Of a DNA stretch of 64,000 nucleotides, positions 16,761 to 25,406 are shown piece after piece (positions within the stretch are counted from its first letter, which is position 1; each line of letters starts with the position of its first letter). The notes under the pieces are model-generated. The model saw only the letters and a program-made list of their open reading frames with translations. It was not told the DNA's origin and ran no database searches. The stretch comes from Gemmatimonadota bacterium (GTDB lineage Bacteria > Gemmatimonadota > Gemmatimonadetes > Gemmatimonadales > Gemmatimonadaceae), in contig JACPPC010000020.1 in NCBI GenBank assembly GCA_016191225.1, positions 36,972 to 100,971 of the forward strand, given 5' to 3'. The position numbers and the translations under genes are program-made.

Positions 16761-17600
16761 CTACGGCGTCGCCTTTCCCGCGACGACCATCGCTCCCGTC
16801 GGCTGCGGCACCCCGCCGGCCGGCTCTTGCGTCACCGCCACCGCCGCCAGCGCCCCGGGCGCGAGCGCGACCTCGGCGCGCACCACCGCCTCGCCCCGCG
16901 CGTCGGGCCCGAAGGTGCCGGCGGAGATCCGGCGGCCGCCGCTCACCAGCCAGAGCTGGTAGGTGCGACCCGGCGTCAGTGCGGGAAGCCGGTGCGCCAC
17001 GAAGGTCCAGCGATTCGTGGCCTGGTCCCAGAACATCCGGGCGTACGGCTTGCCGGCCTCCTGCGTGGTGAGATCCACCACTCGCACCCGGCTCCCCGTG
17101 AGCGCCGCGAGGCGCCGGTCCTGCTCGGCCACCAGCGCCTCGAGCGAGTCGGCGGCGCGCCGGCGCGCGCGCTCGGTCTCGGCGAATGCGGTGCGCGCAT
17201 CGCGCAGCTCGGCGCGCGACTGCACGAGCAGCAGCAGGGCGGCGGCCAGTCCCACCGCCGCCGCGCCGAACCAGACCGCCGGAAGCGGCATGCGGGGGGA
17301 CGGCGGCGGCGGCACCGGGGAGCTCACCGTCGGCGTGAGCGAGCGCGCCTTGCGCGCCTGCCCGTCGGCGGCGGCGCGCGCGAGCAGGCGGGCCCGCGTG
17401 CCGGCGCCGCCCGGCTCACGGAGGCCGGGGAGCACCGCCGCCAGGCTCGCGGCCGCGCCGCGCAGGCGGTCGAATTCGCGCCCCGCGTCGGCATCGTCCG
17501 CCAGCGAGGCGCGCAGCCGGGCGCGCTCCACGTCCGACAGGGCGTCGAGCGCGGCCCCCTCGAGGTCGGCGGCGTCGTCGCGGTCCCTCGGTCCCGACAT
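16761..17600 (-). CDS. Membrane anti-sigma factor, RskA-like
   Basis: 279 aa. The N-terminal cytoplasmic part (about 1-95) is acidic and helical (EGAALDALSDVERARLR), typical of ECF-binding anti-sigma domains. A single membrane segment (AVWFGAAAVGLAAALLLLV) follows, then a coiled stretch rich in Arg/Ala and an outer RskA-type domain with YQLWLVSGGRRISAGTF and LAAVAVTQEPAGG. The ATG at 17600 overlaps the sigma-factor stop (TGATG). An ATG six bases earlier is also possible. It should hold the neighbouring sigma factor until a signal arrives. No zinc ZAS motif was seen. Confidence 0.85.
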   Translation of the reverse strand: MSGPRDRDDAADLEGAALDALSDVERARLRASLADDADAGREFDRLRGAAASLAAVLPGLREPGGAGTRARLLARAAADGQARKARSLTPTVSSPVPPPPSPRMPLPAVWFGAAAVGLAAALLLLVQSRAELRDARTAFAETERARRRAADSLEALVAEQDRRLAALTGSRVRVVDLTTQEAGKPYARMFWDQATNRWTFVAHRLPALTPGRTYQLWLVSGGRRISAGTFGPDARGEAVVRAEVALAPGALAAVAVTQEPAGGVPQPTGAMVVAGKATP

Positions 17601-18223
17601 CACCATTGCTCCCCGAGGGGCGCGAGCGTCTCGCGGAGCTTCCGCATCGCGAGGCGCATGCGTGTCTTCACCGTGCCGAGCGGCGTGCCGGTGCGCTCGG
17701 CGATCTCCGACTGGCTCAGCCCGCCGAAGTACGCCAGCTGCAGGCACTCGCGCTGCTCCCGCTGCAAGGCGGCGAGGGCCGCCGCCACCAGCCGTGCGCG
17801 CTCGTCGTGGTCGGCCGCGTCCGCCGGCGACGCCGACGCCGAGGCCAGCACCTCGGCGGGGAAGGTGGCCTCGTGGTCATCGAGCGAGGCGTCAACGCGC
17901 GTGCGCCGGATGGCCCGCAAGCGGTCGAGGGCGCGGCTGCGGGCGAGCGTCAGCAGCCACGTGGCGAGGCTTCCCCGCGCCGCATCGAACCGCTCCGCCT
18001 GTCGCCACGCCTGCCAGAACACCTCTTCGACCACGTCCTCCGCCTCCATGCCGTCGCCCACGATCCGCACCGCGAGGGCACGCACCGCGCCCTGCCAGCG
18101 ATCGTAGAGCGCGCCGAGGGCCTGCTCGTCGCCCTGGGCCATGCGCTGCACCAGGATCGCGTCGGCTTGCGACGCGTCGGCCCGCTGCCCGGCATACGCC
18201 GACAGCGGCGTGGTCGGTTTCAT
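17600..18223 (-). CDS. ECF RNA polymerase sigma factor (SigK-like)
   Basis: 207 aa with both sigma regions: region 2 (ALGALYDRWQGAVRALA, DVVEEVFWQAWR, LATWLLTLARSRALDRLR) and region 4 (LQREQRECLQLAYFGGLSQ, IAERTGTPLGTVKTRM). The ATG at 18223 gives MKPTTPLSAYAGQ. It is coupled to its anti-sigma gene, and the pair belongs to the RskA-controlled type. Target genes are not evident. A repeat separates it from priA upstream. Confidence 0.92.
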   Translation of the reverse strand: MKPTTPLSAYAGQRADASQADAILVQRMAQGDEQALGALYDRWQGAVRALAVRIVGDGMEAEDVVEEVFWQAWRQAERFDAARGSLATWLLTLARSRALDRLRAIRRTRVDASLDDHEATFPAEVLASASASPADAADHDERARLVAAALAALQREQRECLQLAYFGGLSQSEIAERTGTPLGTVKTRMRLAMRKLRETLAPLGEQW

Positions 18224-18273
18224 CGGGGCGAAAGCTAGGAATGCGCCGGGATCGGCGCCACGGCACACGCGGC

Positions 18274-18360
18274 GTCATCCTGGGCGCGCCTTGTCGTCCT
18301 GAGCGCGGCGAGGGACATGCGTGCGCAGGCCAGGCGGGACCCTCGCCGCGTTCGGGACGA
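18274..18360. repeat. Diverged module-A repeats with hairpin
   Basis: GTCATCCTGGGCGCG at 18274 and GTCCTGAGCGCGGCGAGGGA from 18295 are two degenerate module copies. CGGCGAGGG near 18306 pairs with CCCTCGCCG near 18340. It ends directly at the priA stop, so it may terminate the priA transcript. Confidence 0.6.
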
Positions 18361-20604
18361 CTAGAGGAGCGACACCGGGTCCCGGTCCCAGACGAGCCGC
18401 AACTCGCGTCCCGCCGGCGGCACGAATCGCTCCACGAAGTACCGCCCCACACGCGACAGGGTGCGGCCGTCGTCGGCCTTGAGCAGCAGGTGCCAGCGCC
18501 AGCGGCTCTTCACCCGCTCCACCGGGCTCGGCGCCGGCCCCACGATCGCGACTCCGCCCACGTCGCGTGCGGCGAAGAGGCGCCGCAGCCATCCGGCGGC
18601 GGCATCGGCGGCGGCCCGGACCTCGAGCTCCACCGTGCCGCTCACGATCACGTTGGCGAGCTGCACGACCGGCGCATATGGCGGGTTCTCGCGCCCGGGC
18701 AGCTCCTCGGCCACGAACGCCTCGTAGTCGTGCGTCATGGCGCAGCGCACGGCATGGTGGCCCGGCACCCGGGTCTGGATCAGCACGCGCCCCCCCTTGG
18801 CCCCGCGCCCCGCGCGCCCGGCCACCTGCGACAGCAGCTGGAAGCAGCGCTCGCTCGCCCGGAAGTCCGGGAGGTTGATCCCCACGTCGGCGTCAACCAC
18901 CCCCACCAGCGTGACGTTGGGAAAATCGAGCCCCTTGGCGATCATCTGCGTGCCGAGCAGGATGTCGACGTCGCCGCGCCCCACGCGGTCGAGGATGTGC
19001 ACGTGCGCCCACTTGCCGCTCGTCGTGTCGACGTCCATGCGGGCGAGGCGCGCCGCCGGGAACCGCTCGCCGACCAGCCGCTCCACCTGCTGCGTGCCGA
19101 GCCCGCGCTGGCCGAGCACGGCGCCGCCGCAGCGCGGACAGTCGGCGCGCGGCGGCTCCTGGTGCTGGCAGTAGTGGCACACCAGCCGCTCCGGCCCCTT
19201 GTGCGCCGTGAGCGAGATCGAGCAGTTGGGGCAGGTGGCCACGTAACCGCAGGCGGGGCACTGCACGAAGCTGGCGAATCCGCGCCGGTTGAGGAGGAGG
19301 ATCGCCTGCTCGCCGCGGTCGAGGGTCTCGGCGATCGCCGCCTGCAGCGGCTCGCTCAGCACCTGCGCGACGCGGTCGTCGGGGCGCGCGCGGCGCCTCG
19401 TGAGGTCCACGACCTCGACCGCCGGGAGCACTCCCGCCCCCGCGCGCGCCGGCAGCGACAGTCGGTGCATGCGCCCCCCTTCCACCGCGTGCCAGCTCTC
19501 GAGGCTCGGCGTGGCGCTCCCCAGCACGCACACCGCGCCCTCGAGCCGGGCCCGCGCGATCGCCACGTCGCGGGCGTGGTAGCGCGGCGTCTCCCCCTGC
19601 TTGTAGCTCGCCTCGTGCTCCTCGTCCACGATCACCGCGCCCACATCGCGCAGCGGGGCGAAGATCGCCGACCGCGCCCCGACCGCGATCCGCCGTTCCC
19701 CGCTCCGCAGCGCCCGCCAGGCGTCGAGCCGCTCGCCGTCCGAGAGGGCGCTGTGCAACACCGCAATCCGGTCGCCGAACGCGGTGCGAAAGCGGTCCAC
19801 CGTCTGCGGGGTGAGGGCGATCTCCGGCACGAGCACGATCGCCGTGCGACCGCGGGTCTCGACGACGTGCCTGAGCAGCTCCACGTACACCAACGTCTTG
19901 CCGCTGCCGGTGATCCCGTGCAGCAGCGAGACGTCACCCGGGGCCGCGCGCGTGAGGACATCAAGGGCCGCCGCCTGCGCCCCCGTCGGCACGTGGTCCG
20001 TGGCCGGTGCCGCGCGCCCCGCGAACGGGTCGCGCATCACCGCCTCCTGGTCGGTGCGCACGAGGCCGCGCTTCGCGAGCGCCGAGATCGTCGCCCGCGT
20101 CACGCCGTGGCGCTCCATCAGGTGCGACACGAGGGCCGCGCCACCGATCCCCTCGAGCGCCTCGTACGCCGCCCGCTGCGACGGGGCGCGCTTGAACACC
20201 GCGTCGCGCGCGGTCAGCGACGGGAGCTCGCGCGCGATCGTGACGAGGGTGCGCTCCCTGCCCGCCGGTTGCGGCCGCGCCGCGCCGGTGAGGGCGGCGG
20301 GGAGCATCGAGCGCAGCACGAGGCCGGGAGGCGCGGCGTAGTGGGCGCTCATCCAGTCGCCCAGCTGCAGCAGCGCGGGCGAGAGCGCCGGCTCGGCGTC
20401 TGGGGCCTCGAGGATTCCCTTGGCGGTCACCCCCTCGGGGAGCGCCGCGCCCACGGCGGTCACGATGCCGACCTCGCGGCCGCCGCGAAGCGGCACCACG
20501 ACCCGCGCCCCGGGCACGGCGCGCCCCGCGAGCGCCTCGGGCACCTCGTAGCTGAAGGTGCGGAAGAGGGGCACGGGGAGGGCGACGCCGACCAGCCGCG
20601 GCAT
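18361..20604 (-). CDS. priA: Primosomal replication-restart helicase PriA
   Basis: 747 aa, standard length. An N-terminal 3'-end binding domain (residues 1-105) precedes the helicase core with Walker A GITGSGKT, motif II DEEH, SATPS and QVAGRAGRG. The two zinc clusters typical of PriA are present: CPACGYVATCPNC and CHYCQ with CPRCGG. It reloads the replisome at stalled forks and displaces single-strand binding protein. ATG 20604 begins MPRLVGVALPVPL, the expected first strand. It follows the epimerase by 7 bp in the same direction. Confidence 0.97.
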   Translation of the reverse strand: MPRLVGVALPVPLFRTFSYEVPEALAGRAVPGARVVVPLRGGREVGIVTAVGAALPEGVTAKGILEAPDAEPALSPALLQLGDWMSAHYAAPPGLVLRSMLPAALTGAARPQPAGRERTLVTIARELPSLTARDAVFKRAPSQRAAYEALEGIGGAALVSHLMERHGVTRATISALAKRGLVRTDQEAVMRDPFAGRAAPATDHVPTGAQAAALDVLTRAAPGDVSLLHGITGSGKTLVYVELLRHVVETRGRTAIVLVPEIALTPQTVDRFRTAFGDRIAVLHSALSDGERLDAWRALRSGERRIAVGARSAIFAPLRDVGAVIVDEEHEASYKQGETPRYHARDVAIARARLEGAVCVLGSATPSLESWHAVEGGRMHRLSLPARAGAGVLPAVEVVDLTRRRARPDDRVAQVLSEPLQAAIAETLDRGEQAILLLNRRGFASFVQCPACGYVATCPNCSISLTAHKGPERLVCHYCQHQEPPRADCPRCGGAVLGQRGLGTQQVERLVGERFPAARLARMDVDTTSGKWAHVHILDRVGRGDVDILLGTQMIAKGLDFPNVTLVGVVDADVGINLPDFRASERCFQLLSQVAGRAGRGAKGGRVLIQTRVPGHHAVRCAMTHDYEAFVAEELPGRENPPYAPVVQLANVIVSGTVELEVRAAADAAAGWLRRLFAARDVGGVAIVGPAPSPVERVKSRWRWHLLLKADDGRTLSRVGRYFVERFVPPAGRELRLVWDRDPVSLL

Positions 20605-20611
20605 GCGCCCG

Positions 20612-21634
20612 CTATCGCTTCGTGACGCCGAGCCCCGGGCCCGTCGGAAGCACCACCTGCCCTCCCGCGATCGTCGCCCCGGCGAACGGGTCCTTCTTGA
20701 GCAGCGCCGCCCCGTCCAGGTCCACCGCGTCGAGCAACGGCGTCAGGTGCGCCGCCGCCGTGATCCCCAGCGACGTCTCGATCATGCACCCCAGCATCAC
20801 CGACATCCCGTGCGCCCGCGCGATCGCCACCATCTTGATCGCCTCGCGGAGCCCGCCGCACTTCGCCGTCTTGATGTTGATCCCGTCCACGACGCCCGCC
20901 AGCTTCGCCACGTCCACGCTCGTCACGCACGACTCGTCGGCCACGATCGGCAGGCTCGACCGTTCGCGCACGAAGCGCATCCCCTCGAGGTCGTGCCCCG
21001 GCAGCGGCTGCTCCAGGAACTCCACCCCGAGGTCCTGCAGGATCGGCACCATCCGCAGGGCATGCTTCGCCGTCCACGCCGCGTTGGCATCGACGCGAAT
21101 CACCTTCGCCGGCGCCTCCTCGCGCACCGCGGTGATGATCTCGCGGTCGCGGTCGGTGCCCAGCTTGACCTTGAGGATCGGGTAGGGCGCGGCCTCCTTC
21201 ACCCGCTGCCGGGTGGTCGCGATGTCGGGGGCGATCGCGATCGTGAAGCTCGACCGCGGCGCCGCGCCGGGCTCGAGTCCCCACAGCTTCCACAGCGGCA
21301 CGCCGAGTCGCTTGCCCACGATGTCGTGGGCGGCCGCGCTGATCGCGCTCTTGAGGGCGCCGTTGTGCGCGATGCTCGTGCGCATCGCATGCTCGAGCGC
21401 CTCCAGCGACCAGGCGTCGCTCGCCTCCACGATCGGCCGCAACCGCTCCAGCACCGCGATCCCCGAGTCCACCGTCTCGCCGTAGAGCCCGCTCGGCGCC
21501 GCCTCGCCCCAGCCTTCCACGCCGTCGTCGGCCAGCAGCTTCACGCACAGCGTGCGCCAGGTCGACGAGCCGCCGCGGGCGATGATGAACGGGTGCGTCG
21601 TCTCGACGGTCACGACCTCGTGCGACAGCTTCAT
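20612..21634 (-). CDS. Dipeptide epimerase (L-Ala-D/L-Glu epimerase type)
   Basis: Enolase-superfamily enzyme, 340 aa. Catalytic KxK is in ILKVKLG. Metal ligands are in RVDANAAW, LEQPLP and VADESC, and the second catalytic Lys is in NIKTAKCGGL. The C-terminal DLDGAALLKKDPF resembles L-Ala-D/L-Glu epimerases, which help recycle murein peptides; a related dipeptide specificity is possible. ATG 21634 starts MKLSHEVVTVETTHPF, the typical first strand; the longer upstream frame is non-conserved. It lies between the kinase and priA with gaps of 7 bp. Confidence 0.88.
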   Translation of the reverse strand: MKLSHEVVTVETTHPFIIARGGSSTWRTLCVKLLADDGVEGWGEAAPSGLYGETVDSGIAVLERLRPIVEASDAWSLEALEHAMRTSIAHNGALKSAISAAAHDIVGKRLGVPLWKLWGLEPGAAPRSSFTIAIAPDIATTRQRVKEAAPYPILKVKLGTDRDREIITAVREEAPAKVIRVDANAAWTAKHALRMVPILQDLGVEFLEQPLPGHDLEGMRFVRERSSLPIVADESCVTSVDVAKLAGVVDGINIKTAKCGGLREAIKMVAIARAHGMSVMLGCMIETSLGITAAAHLTPLLDAVDLDGAALLKKDPFAGATIAGGQVVLPTGPGLGVTKR

Positions 21635-21641
21635 GGGGACG

Positions 21642-22655
21642 TCAGGGCCTGGTGGGAGTGGACGTGCCGAAGGGCGACCAGCCGGTCGCGGCGGCACGCC
21701 ACGCATCGGGCTGGCCTCCCGCGCCCAGCCAGCGCAGCAGTGCCTCGGCCAGGTCGGCGCCGCGCTGGTGCCGGTCGTCGGGACTCTTGCTCAGGCAGCG
21801 CATGATGATCGCCGACAGCGCGCCCGGCACCGCCGGGTTCACCGTGTCGGGGGCCACGGGCGACTCGTGCACATGCTTGTAGCCCACCGAGTACGCGTCG
21901 GCCCCGTCGAACGGCGGAAACCCCACCACGCACTCGTAGAGCATCACCCCCACGCCGTACAGGTCGCTGCGGCCATCGACCAGCTTGCCCATCGCCTGCT
22001 CGGGGGACATGTAGTGCGGCGTGCCCATCGCCCGGCCGCCGGCGGTCAGCCGGCCGTGGAAGCGCGCGGTGGCGATGCCGAAGTCGGTCAGGCGCGCATT
22101 GCTGTCCTCGTCGAACAGCACGTTGTCGGGCTTGATGTCGCGGTGCACCACGCCGCGCCGGTGCGCGTAGTCGAGCGCGACGCTCACCTGCGCGCAGGCC
22201 GCCGCGGCCTTCTCGGCGGCGACCGTGCGCGTCGCCATCAGCCGGGCGGCGAGCGAGCCGCCCGCCATGTACGGCATCACGAGGTACACGGTGTTCCCCG
22301 ACTCGCCGTAGTCGTCGATCGGGCAGATGTGCGGGTGGTTGAGCCGGCTCGCCGCCTCGGCCTCGCGGCGGAAGCGCTCGCGCATCTCGGCCTCCCGCGC
22401 CAGCGACGCGTGCAGCACCTTGACCACCAGCGGCCGCCCGAGCGCCTCGTGCTCGGCGTAGTACACGTGCGCCATGCCCCCCGACCCGAGCTTCTTGACG
22501 ATGCGGTAGCGGTTGCCGGTCGCGAGCCGCAGCGTCCCGACTTCCTCGTCCGGCTTCTCCGCCGGCGGGTCGGCCAGCACTGGCAGGGTGGAACTGCAGC
22601 GCGTGCAGTGCGTCGCCCGCGCCCGGTTCCACGTGCCGCAGTCAGGACAGAACAC
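21642..22655 (-). CDS. Soluble Ser/Thr protein kinase with N-terminal zinc ribbon
   Basis: 337 aa. Residues 1-22 hold two CxxC knuckles (CPDCG and CTRC), a zinc ribbon. The kinase domain runs from about residue 50: glycine loop GSGGMAHVYYAE, ATP-Lys in LVVKVL, HRDIKPDN, DFGIA and MSPEQ. It is a Hanks-type kinase, but no membrane segment or PASTA domain follows, so it is cytoplasmic. Residues after about 310 are short and unstructured. It is in line with corA and the epimerase. Substrates are unknown. Confidence 0.92.
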   Translation of the reverse strand: MFCPDCGTWNRARATHCTRCSSTLPVLADPPAEKPDEEVGTLRLATGNRYRIVKKLGSGGMAHVYYAEHEALGRPLVVKVLHASLAREAEMRERFRREAEAASRLNHPHICPIDDYGESGNTVYLVMPYMAGGSLAARLMATRTVAAEKAAAACAQVSVALDYAHRRGVVHRDIKPDNVLFDEDSNARLTDFGIATARFHGRLTAGGRAMGTPHYMSPEQAMGKLVDGRSDLYGVGVMLYECVVGFPPFDGADAYSVGYKHVHESPVAPDTVNPAVPGALSAIIMRCLSKSPDDRHQRGADLAEALLRWLGAGGQPDAWRAAATGWSPFGTSTPTRP

Positions 22656-22685
22656 GACGCCTCCGCGCCCGGGCCGCCACGATCG

Positions 22686-23726
22686 CTACACCCATTTCCG
22701 CACCCGGAGCAGGAAGACGCCGAGCCCGCCGAGGCCGAGCTGGATCGCCAGCATCCACCAGAAGCCGTGGGGCTCGTTCGCGAGGGGGATCTGCGTGAAG
22801 TTCATCCCCCACATGCCGCTGATCACCACGAACGGGACGCTCAGCGTCGCCACGACGCTGAGCCCGGTGGTGATGCGCCCCAGCCGGATCGACACCTGCG
22901 ACAGGTACGAGTCGAGCGTGCTGCTCAGCAGGTCGCGGTAGGTGTCGATCGCGTCGTTGATGCGCAGCAGGTGGTCGTAGATGTCGCGGAAGTAGACCTG
23001 CACGTCCGGCGTCAGCAGCGAGTTGGGGCGGTTGGTCATGATGTTCAGCACCTCGCGCTGCGGCCCGAGGTGCCGCCGCAGCGAGAGGATCAGCCGCTTC
23101 AGGGCGAAGATGTCCGACATCGCCCGCTCGTCGAACTTCTCGATCACCCGCACCTCGAGCTCGTCGAGCAGCTCGTCCACCTTGTCCATCACCGGGAAGT
23201 ACGCGTCCACCGCCGCGTCCACGATCGCGTGCAGCAGCCGGTCGGTGCCGCGCGCCAGCAGGTCCGGGCTGCGCTGCACCCGCCCCACCTGCTCCTCGAT
23301 CAGCTGCACCCGCCCCGCGTGCGTCGTCACGAGGAAGTTCTTCCCGAGGAAGAAGCAGATGTTGAACGTCTCGATGTCGTACGGGTCGTCGGTGTCGTGC
23401 CGGTAGAGCACCGCGCGCACGATCAGGAAGACGACGTTGTTGTAGTCCTCGATCTTGACGCGCGAGTTCGGGCTGAGGGTGTCCTCCACGGCCAGCGGGT
23501 GGAAGCCGAACACGTTTTCGAGGCAGGCCACCTGGTGCAGGTCGGTCACGTCGAGGTCCACCCACAGCTGGCCCGTCCCCGAGTCGCGCGCCGCCACCAG
23601 CTCGCGCGGCGACAGGTCCGTGGCCAGCACCCCCTCGGCCGTCCGGTGCCACGACCGCAGCCCCCGCGCGTGCTGGCGCGGCGTTGCGTCTGCTGCCGGG
23701 GCGACTGCTGGTTCGGATACCGCCAC
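22686..23726 (-). CDS. corA: CorA-type magnesium/cobalt transporter
   Basis: 346 aa. A long cytoplasmic funnel domain (residues 30-280) with LEDVFGFHP-like LENVFGFHPLAVEDTL is followed by two membrane segments. The selectivity motif GMN is present in SGMWGMNF at the end of the first membrane helix. The second segment is WWMLAIQLGLGGLGVFLL, and the tail is basic (RVRKWV). It takes up Mg2+ as a pentamer. The start at 23726 gives MAVSEPAVAP, and the first 20 residues are poorly conserved, so a later start is possible. Confidence 0.93.
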   Translation of the reverse strand: MAVSEPAVAPAADATPRQHARGLRSWHRTAEGVLATDLSPRELVAARDSGTGQLWVDLDVTDLHQVACLENVFGFHPLAVEDTLSPNSRVKIEDYNNVVFLIVRAVLYRHDTDDPYDIETFNICFFLGKNFLVTTHAGRVQLIEEQVGRVQRSPDLLARGTDRLLHAIVDAAVDAYFPVMDKVDELLDELEVRVIEKFDERAMSDIFALKRLILSLRRHLGPQREVLNIMTNRPNSLLTPDVQVYFRDIYDHLLRINDAIDTYRDLLSSTLDSYLSQVSIRLGRITTGLSVVATLSVPFVVISGMWGMNFTQIPLANEPHGFWWMLAIQLGLGGLGVFLLRVRKWV

Positions 23727-23801
23727 GCACGCTCCATGGGCATGAACGGACTCGCCGCGTCCGCGCCGCCACCGGGAACCGCGCGGCGCGACCCACCGAA
23801 G

Positions 23802-24728
23802 TTACGCCAATGCCCGCAGGTGTGTCACCACCGCCCCGGCCACCGCATCGGGGGCATACCCGCCCTCGAGCGCGCTCACCAGGCGACCGTCGCACCACCC
23901 TTCCGCCCGCTGCACCAGCCCGCGCGTCAGGTGCGCGACGTCCTCCCCCCGCAGCGTGAAGCCGCCCAGCGGGTCGCCGGCCAGTGAGTCGAACCCCGCC
24001 GAGACGAGCACCAGGTCGGGACGCCAGCCCTCGGTCGCGGCGTCGATCGCCCCCTCCAGCGCGCCGACGTACGCGTCCGGCGCGAGGCCCCCCGCCATCG
24101 GCACGTTCCAGACGCTCCCGTACGGCCCGCTGTCCCCCGCCGCCCCCGTGCCGGGGTACCACGGCCACTGGTGCATCGACACGAACCGGATCGTGGGCGT
24201 GTCCTGCACCAGTGCCTGCGTGCCGTTGCCGTGGTGCACGTCCCAGTCGACCACCAGCACCCGCGCCGCACCATGCCGGGCACGGGCGTAGTGGGCGGCG
24301 ATCGCCACGTTTCCGAACAGGCAGAAGCCCATGCCGCTCCCCCGGAGGGCGTGGTGCCCGGGAGGCCGCACCGCGCAGAATGACCGCCGGTTGCGCCCGT
24401 CGAAGGCCCGGTCAACCGCGTCGAGGAGGCATCCGGCGGCGGCGGTGGCAGCGTCCCACGACCCCTCGCTGACCACGGTGTCGCCGTCGAGGTGGCCGCC
24501 TTCGGACGCGGCCAGGGCTTGCACCCGTTCGACGTACGCCGGGTCGTGCGCCAGCGCGAGTTCGGCGGCGGTCGCGTGGCGCCCCTCCACGTGCTCCAGC
24601 GCCTCGAACAGGTCCGGCGCATCGCGCAGGGCGCGCGTGATCGCGCGCAGGCGGCCGACGTGCTCGGGGTGGTTCCACCCGGTGTCGTGCCGCCCGCAGT
24701 CGGCGTGCGACACGAAGGCCACCGGCAT
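23802..24728 (-). CDS. Histone deacetylase-like amidohydrolase (AcuC/HDAC superfamily)
   Basis: 308 aa, zinc-dependent deacetylase fold. Key residues are visible: HPEH near the N-terminus, the charge-relay pair in RPPGHHA, zinc ligands in DWDVHHGNGT, Asp in VSAGFDSLAGDP and the catalytic-Tyr region LEGGY. Bacterial members remove acyl groups from acetyl-lysine or polyamines. It begins 15 bp after the ubiquitin-like gene and is the last member of that four-gene run, so it may act on the same process. Substrate unknown. Confidence 0.93.
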   Translation of the reverse strand: MPVAFVSHADCGRHDTGWNHPEHVGRLRAITRALRDAPDLFEALEHVEGRHATAAELALAHDPAYVERVQALAASEGGHLDGDTVVSEGSWDAATAAAGCLLDAVDRAFDGRNRRSFCAVRPPGHHALRGSGMGFCLFGNVAIAAHYARARHGAARVLVVDWDVHHGNGTQALVQDTPTIRFVSMHQWPWYPGTGAAGDSGPYGSVWNVPMAGGLAPDAYVGALEGAIDAATEGWRPDLVLVSAGFDSLAGDPLGGFTLRGEDVAHLTRGLVQRAEGWCDGRLVSALEGGYAPDAVAGAVVTHLRALA

Positions 24729-24743
24729 CGCGGGCGCGGGCGG

Positions 24744-25070
24744 TCAGCGCACCGGGCGCCGGCGTCGGTGCGAGAGCGACAGGATGGCGCGGTCGGGAAT
24801 CCCCGCCGACGCGAGCCCCATCGACTCGTCGAGCACCTCCACCCCGCGGTGCTTCACCACGTAGTCCTCGGGCGCGCTCGCCCCGGGCTCGAGGGCCGAC
24901 AGCGCGGCCTCCTTCACGGCGAGCACCGGCTCGCCCGCCGGCGCCTCGATCCGCACCACGTCGTACGACTCGAGGAGCTGCACCCGCACCGACACCCGCG
25001 CCCCAGCGCCCGGCGACAGCACGATCGCCCCCGCCCGCGCCCGGAGCTGGTCCGTGAACGCGCCGCTCAT
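24744..25070 (-). CDS. Small ubiquitin-like beta-grasp protein (predicted)
   Basis: 108 aa. From about residue 25 the pattern follows ubiquitin: strands VSVRVQLLESYDVVRIEA, a helix EPVLAVKEAALSAL, a loop with PEDYVVKHRGVEVLDE, then LASAGIPDRAILSLSHRRRR. Positions corresponding to ubiquitin's V-K helix, PPDQ loop, LEDGRTL turn and terminal L-x-L-R strand line up by eye. There is no C-terminal di-Gly; it ends RRRRPVR, so it need not be conjugated, and it resembles YukD/EsaB-like small proteins in that respect. ATG 25070 overlaps the preceding gene's stop (ATGA). The fold is an inference. Confidence 0.6.
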   Translation of the reverse strand: MSGAFTDQLRARAGAIVLSPGAGARVSVRVQLLESYDVVRIEAPAGEPVLAVKEAALSALEPGASAPEDYVVKHRGVEVLDESMGLASAGIPDRAILSLSHRRRRPVR

Positions 25071-25378
25071 GCGCCCCCCTCGGGCAACGCCGGCAGCGAC
25101 GACAGGAAGCGCGCCACCTGCTGGTCGAACATGTAGCTCGAGCCGGTCACCTCGGTCGCGCCGTCCACCACGCGGGCGGCGACCAAGATCTCCTCGCCCC
25201 CCTGCCCGCGGAAGGTGGCGTACCCGGGGCCCTCCTGTTCCAGGAACGCCACGTACACGCTGTTGCGCCGGGCACAGAACTGCGTCGCCGCGGCGAGCGC
25301 CGCGTCGGGAGTCATCGGCGTGCGCGCACGCTGCATCGTGCGGTCGTGCTGCAGGTGGGGCTTTGCGTCGGTCGGCAT
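25067..25378 (-). CDS. Small protein of unknown function coupled to the ubiquitin-like gene
   Basis: 103 aa from ATG 25378. About 20 polar N-terminal residues precede an alpha-beta body: helix PDAALAAATQFCARRN, strands SVYVAFLEQEGPGYATFRG and EEILVAARVVDGATEV, then a final helix FDQQVARFLSSLP. No family was recognised. Its stop overlaps the start of the ubiquitin-like gene by the ATGA pattern, and it starts 28 bp after the histidine kinase ends. Co-production with the ubiquitin-like protein, probably in a defined ratio, is implied. An internal ATG before TPDAAL could be the real start. Confidence 0.65.
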   Translation of the reverse strand: MPTDAKPHLQHDRTMQRARTPMTPDAALAAATQFCARRNSVYVAFLEQEGPGYATFRGQGGEEILVAARVVDGATEVTGSSYMFDQQVARFLSSLPALPEGGA

Positions 25379-25406
25379 GGTTGCGAGTGGTGGCTGGTGC
25401 GTGGGG

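Noticed and set aside
24744..25070. Bil/UBact-type ubiquitin-like conjugation system
   Set aside because: No C-terminal Gly-Gly or Gln, and no E1, E2, JAB peptidase or proteasome gene nearby.
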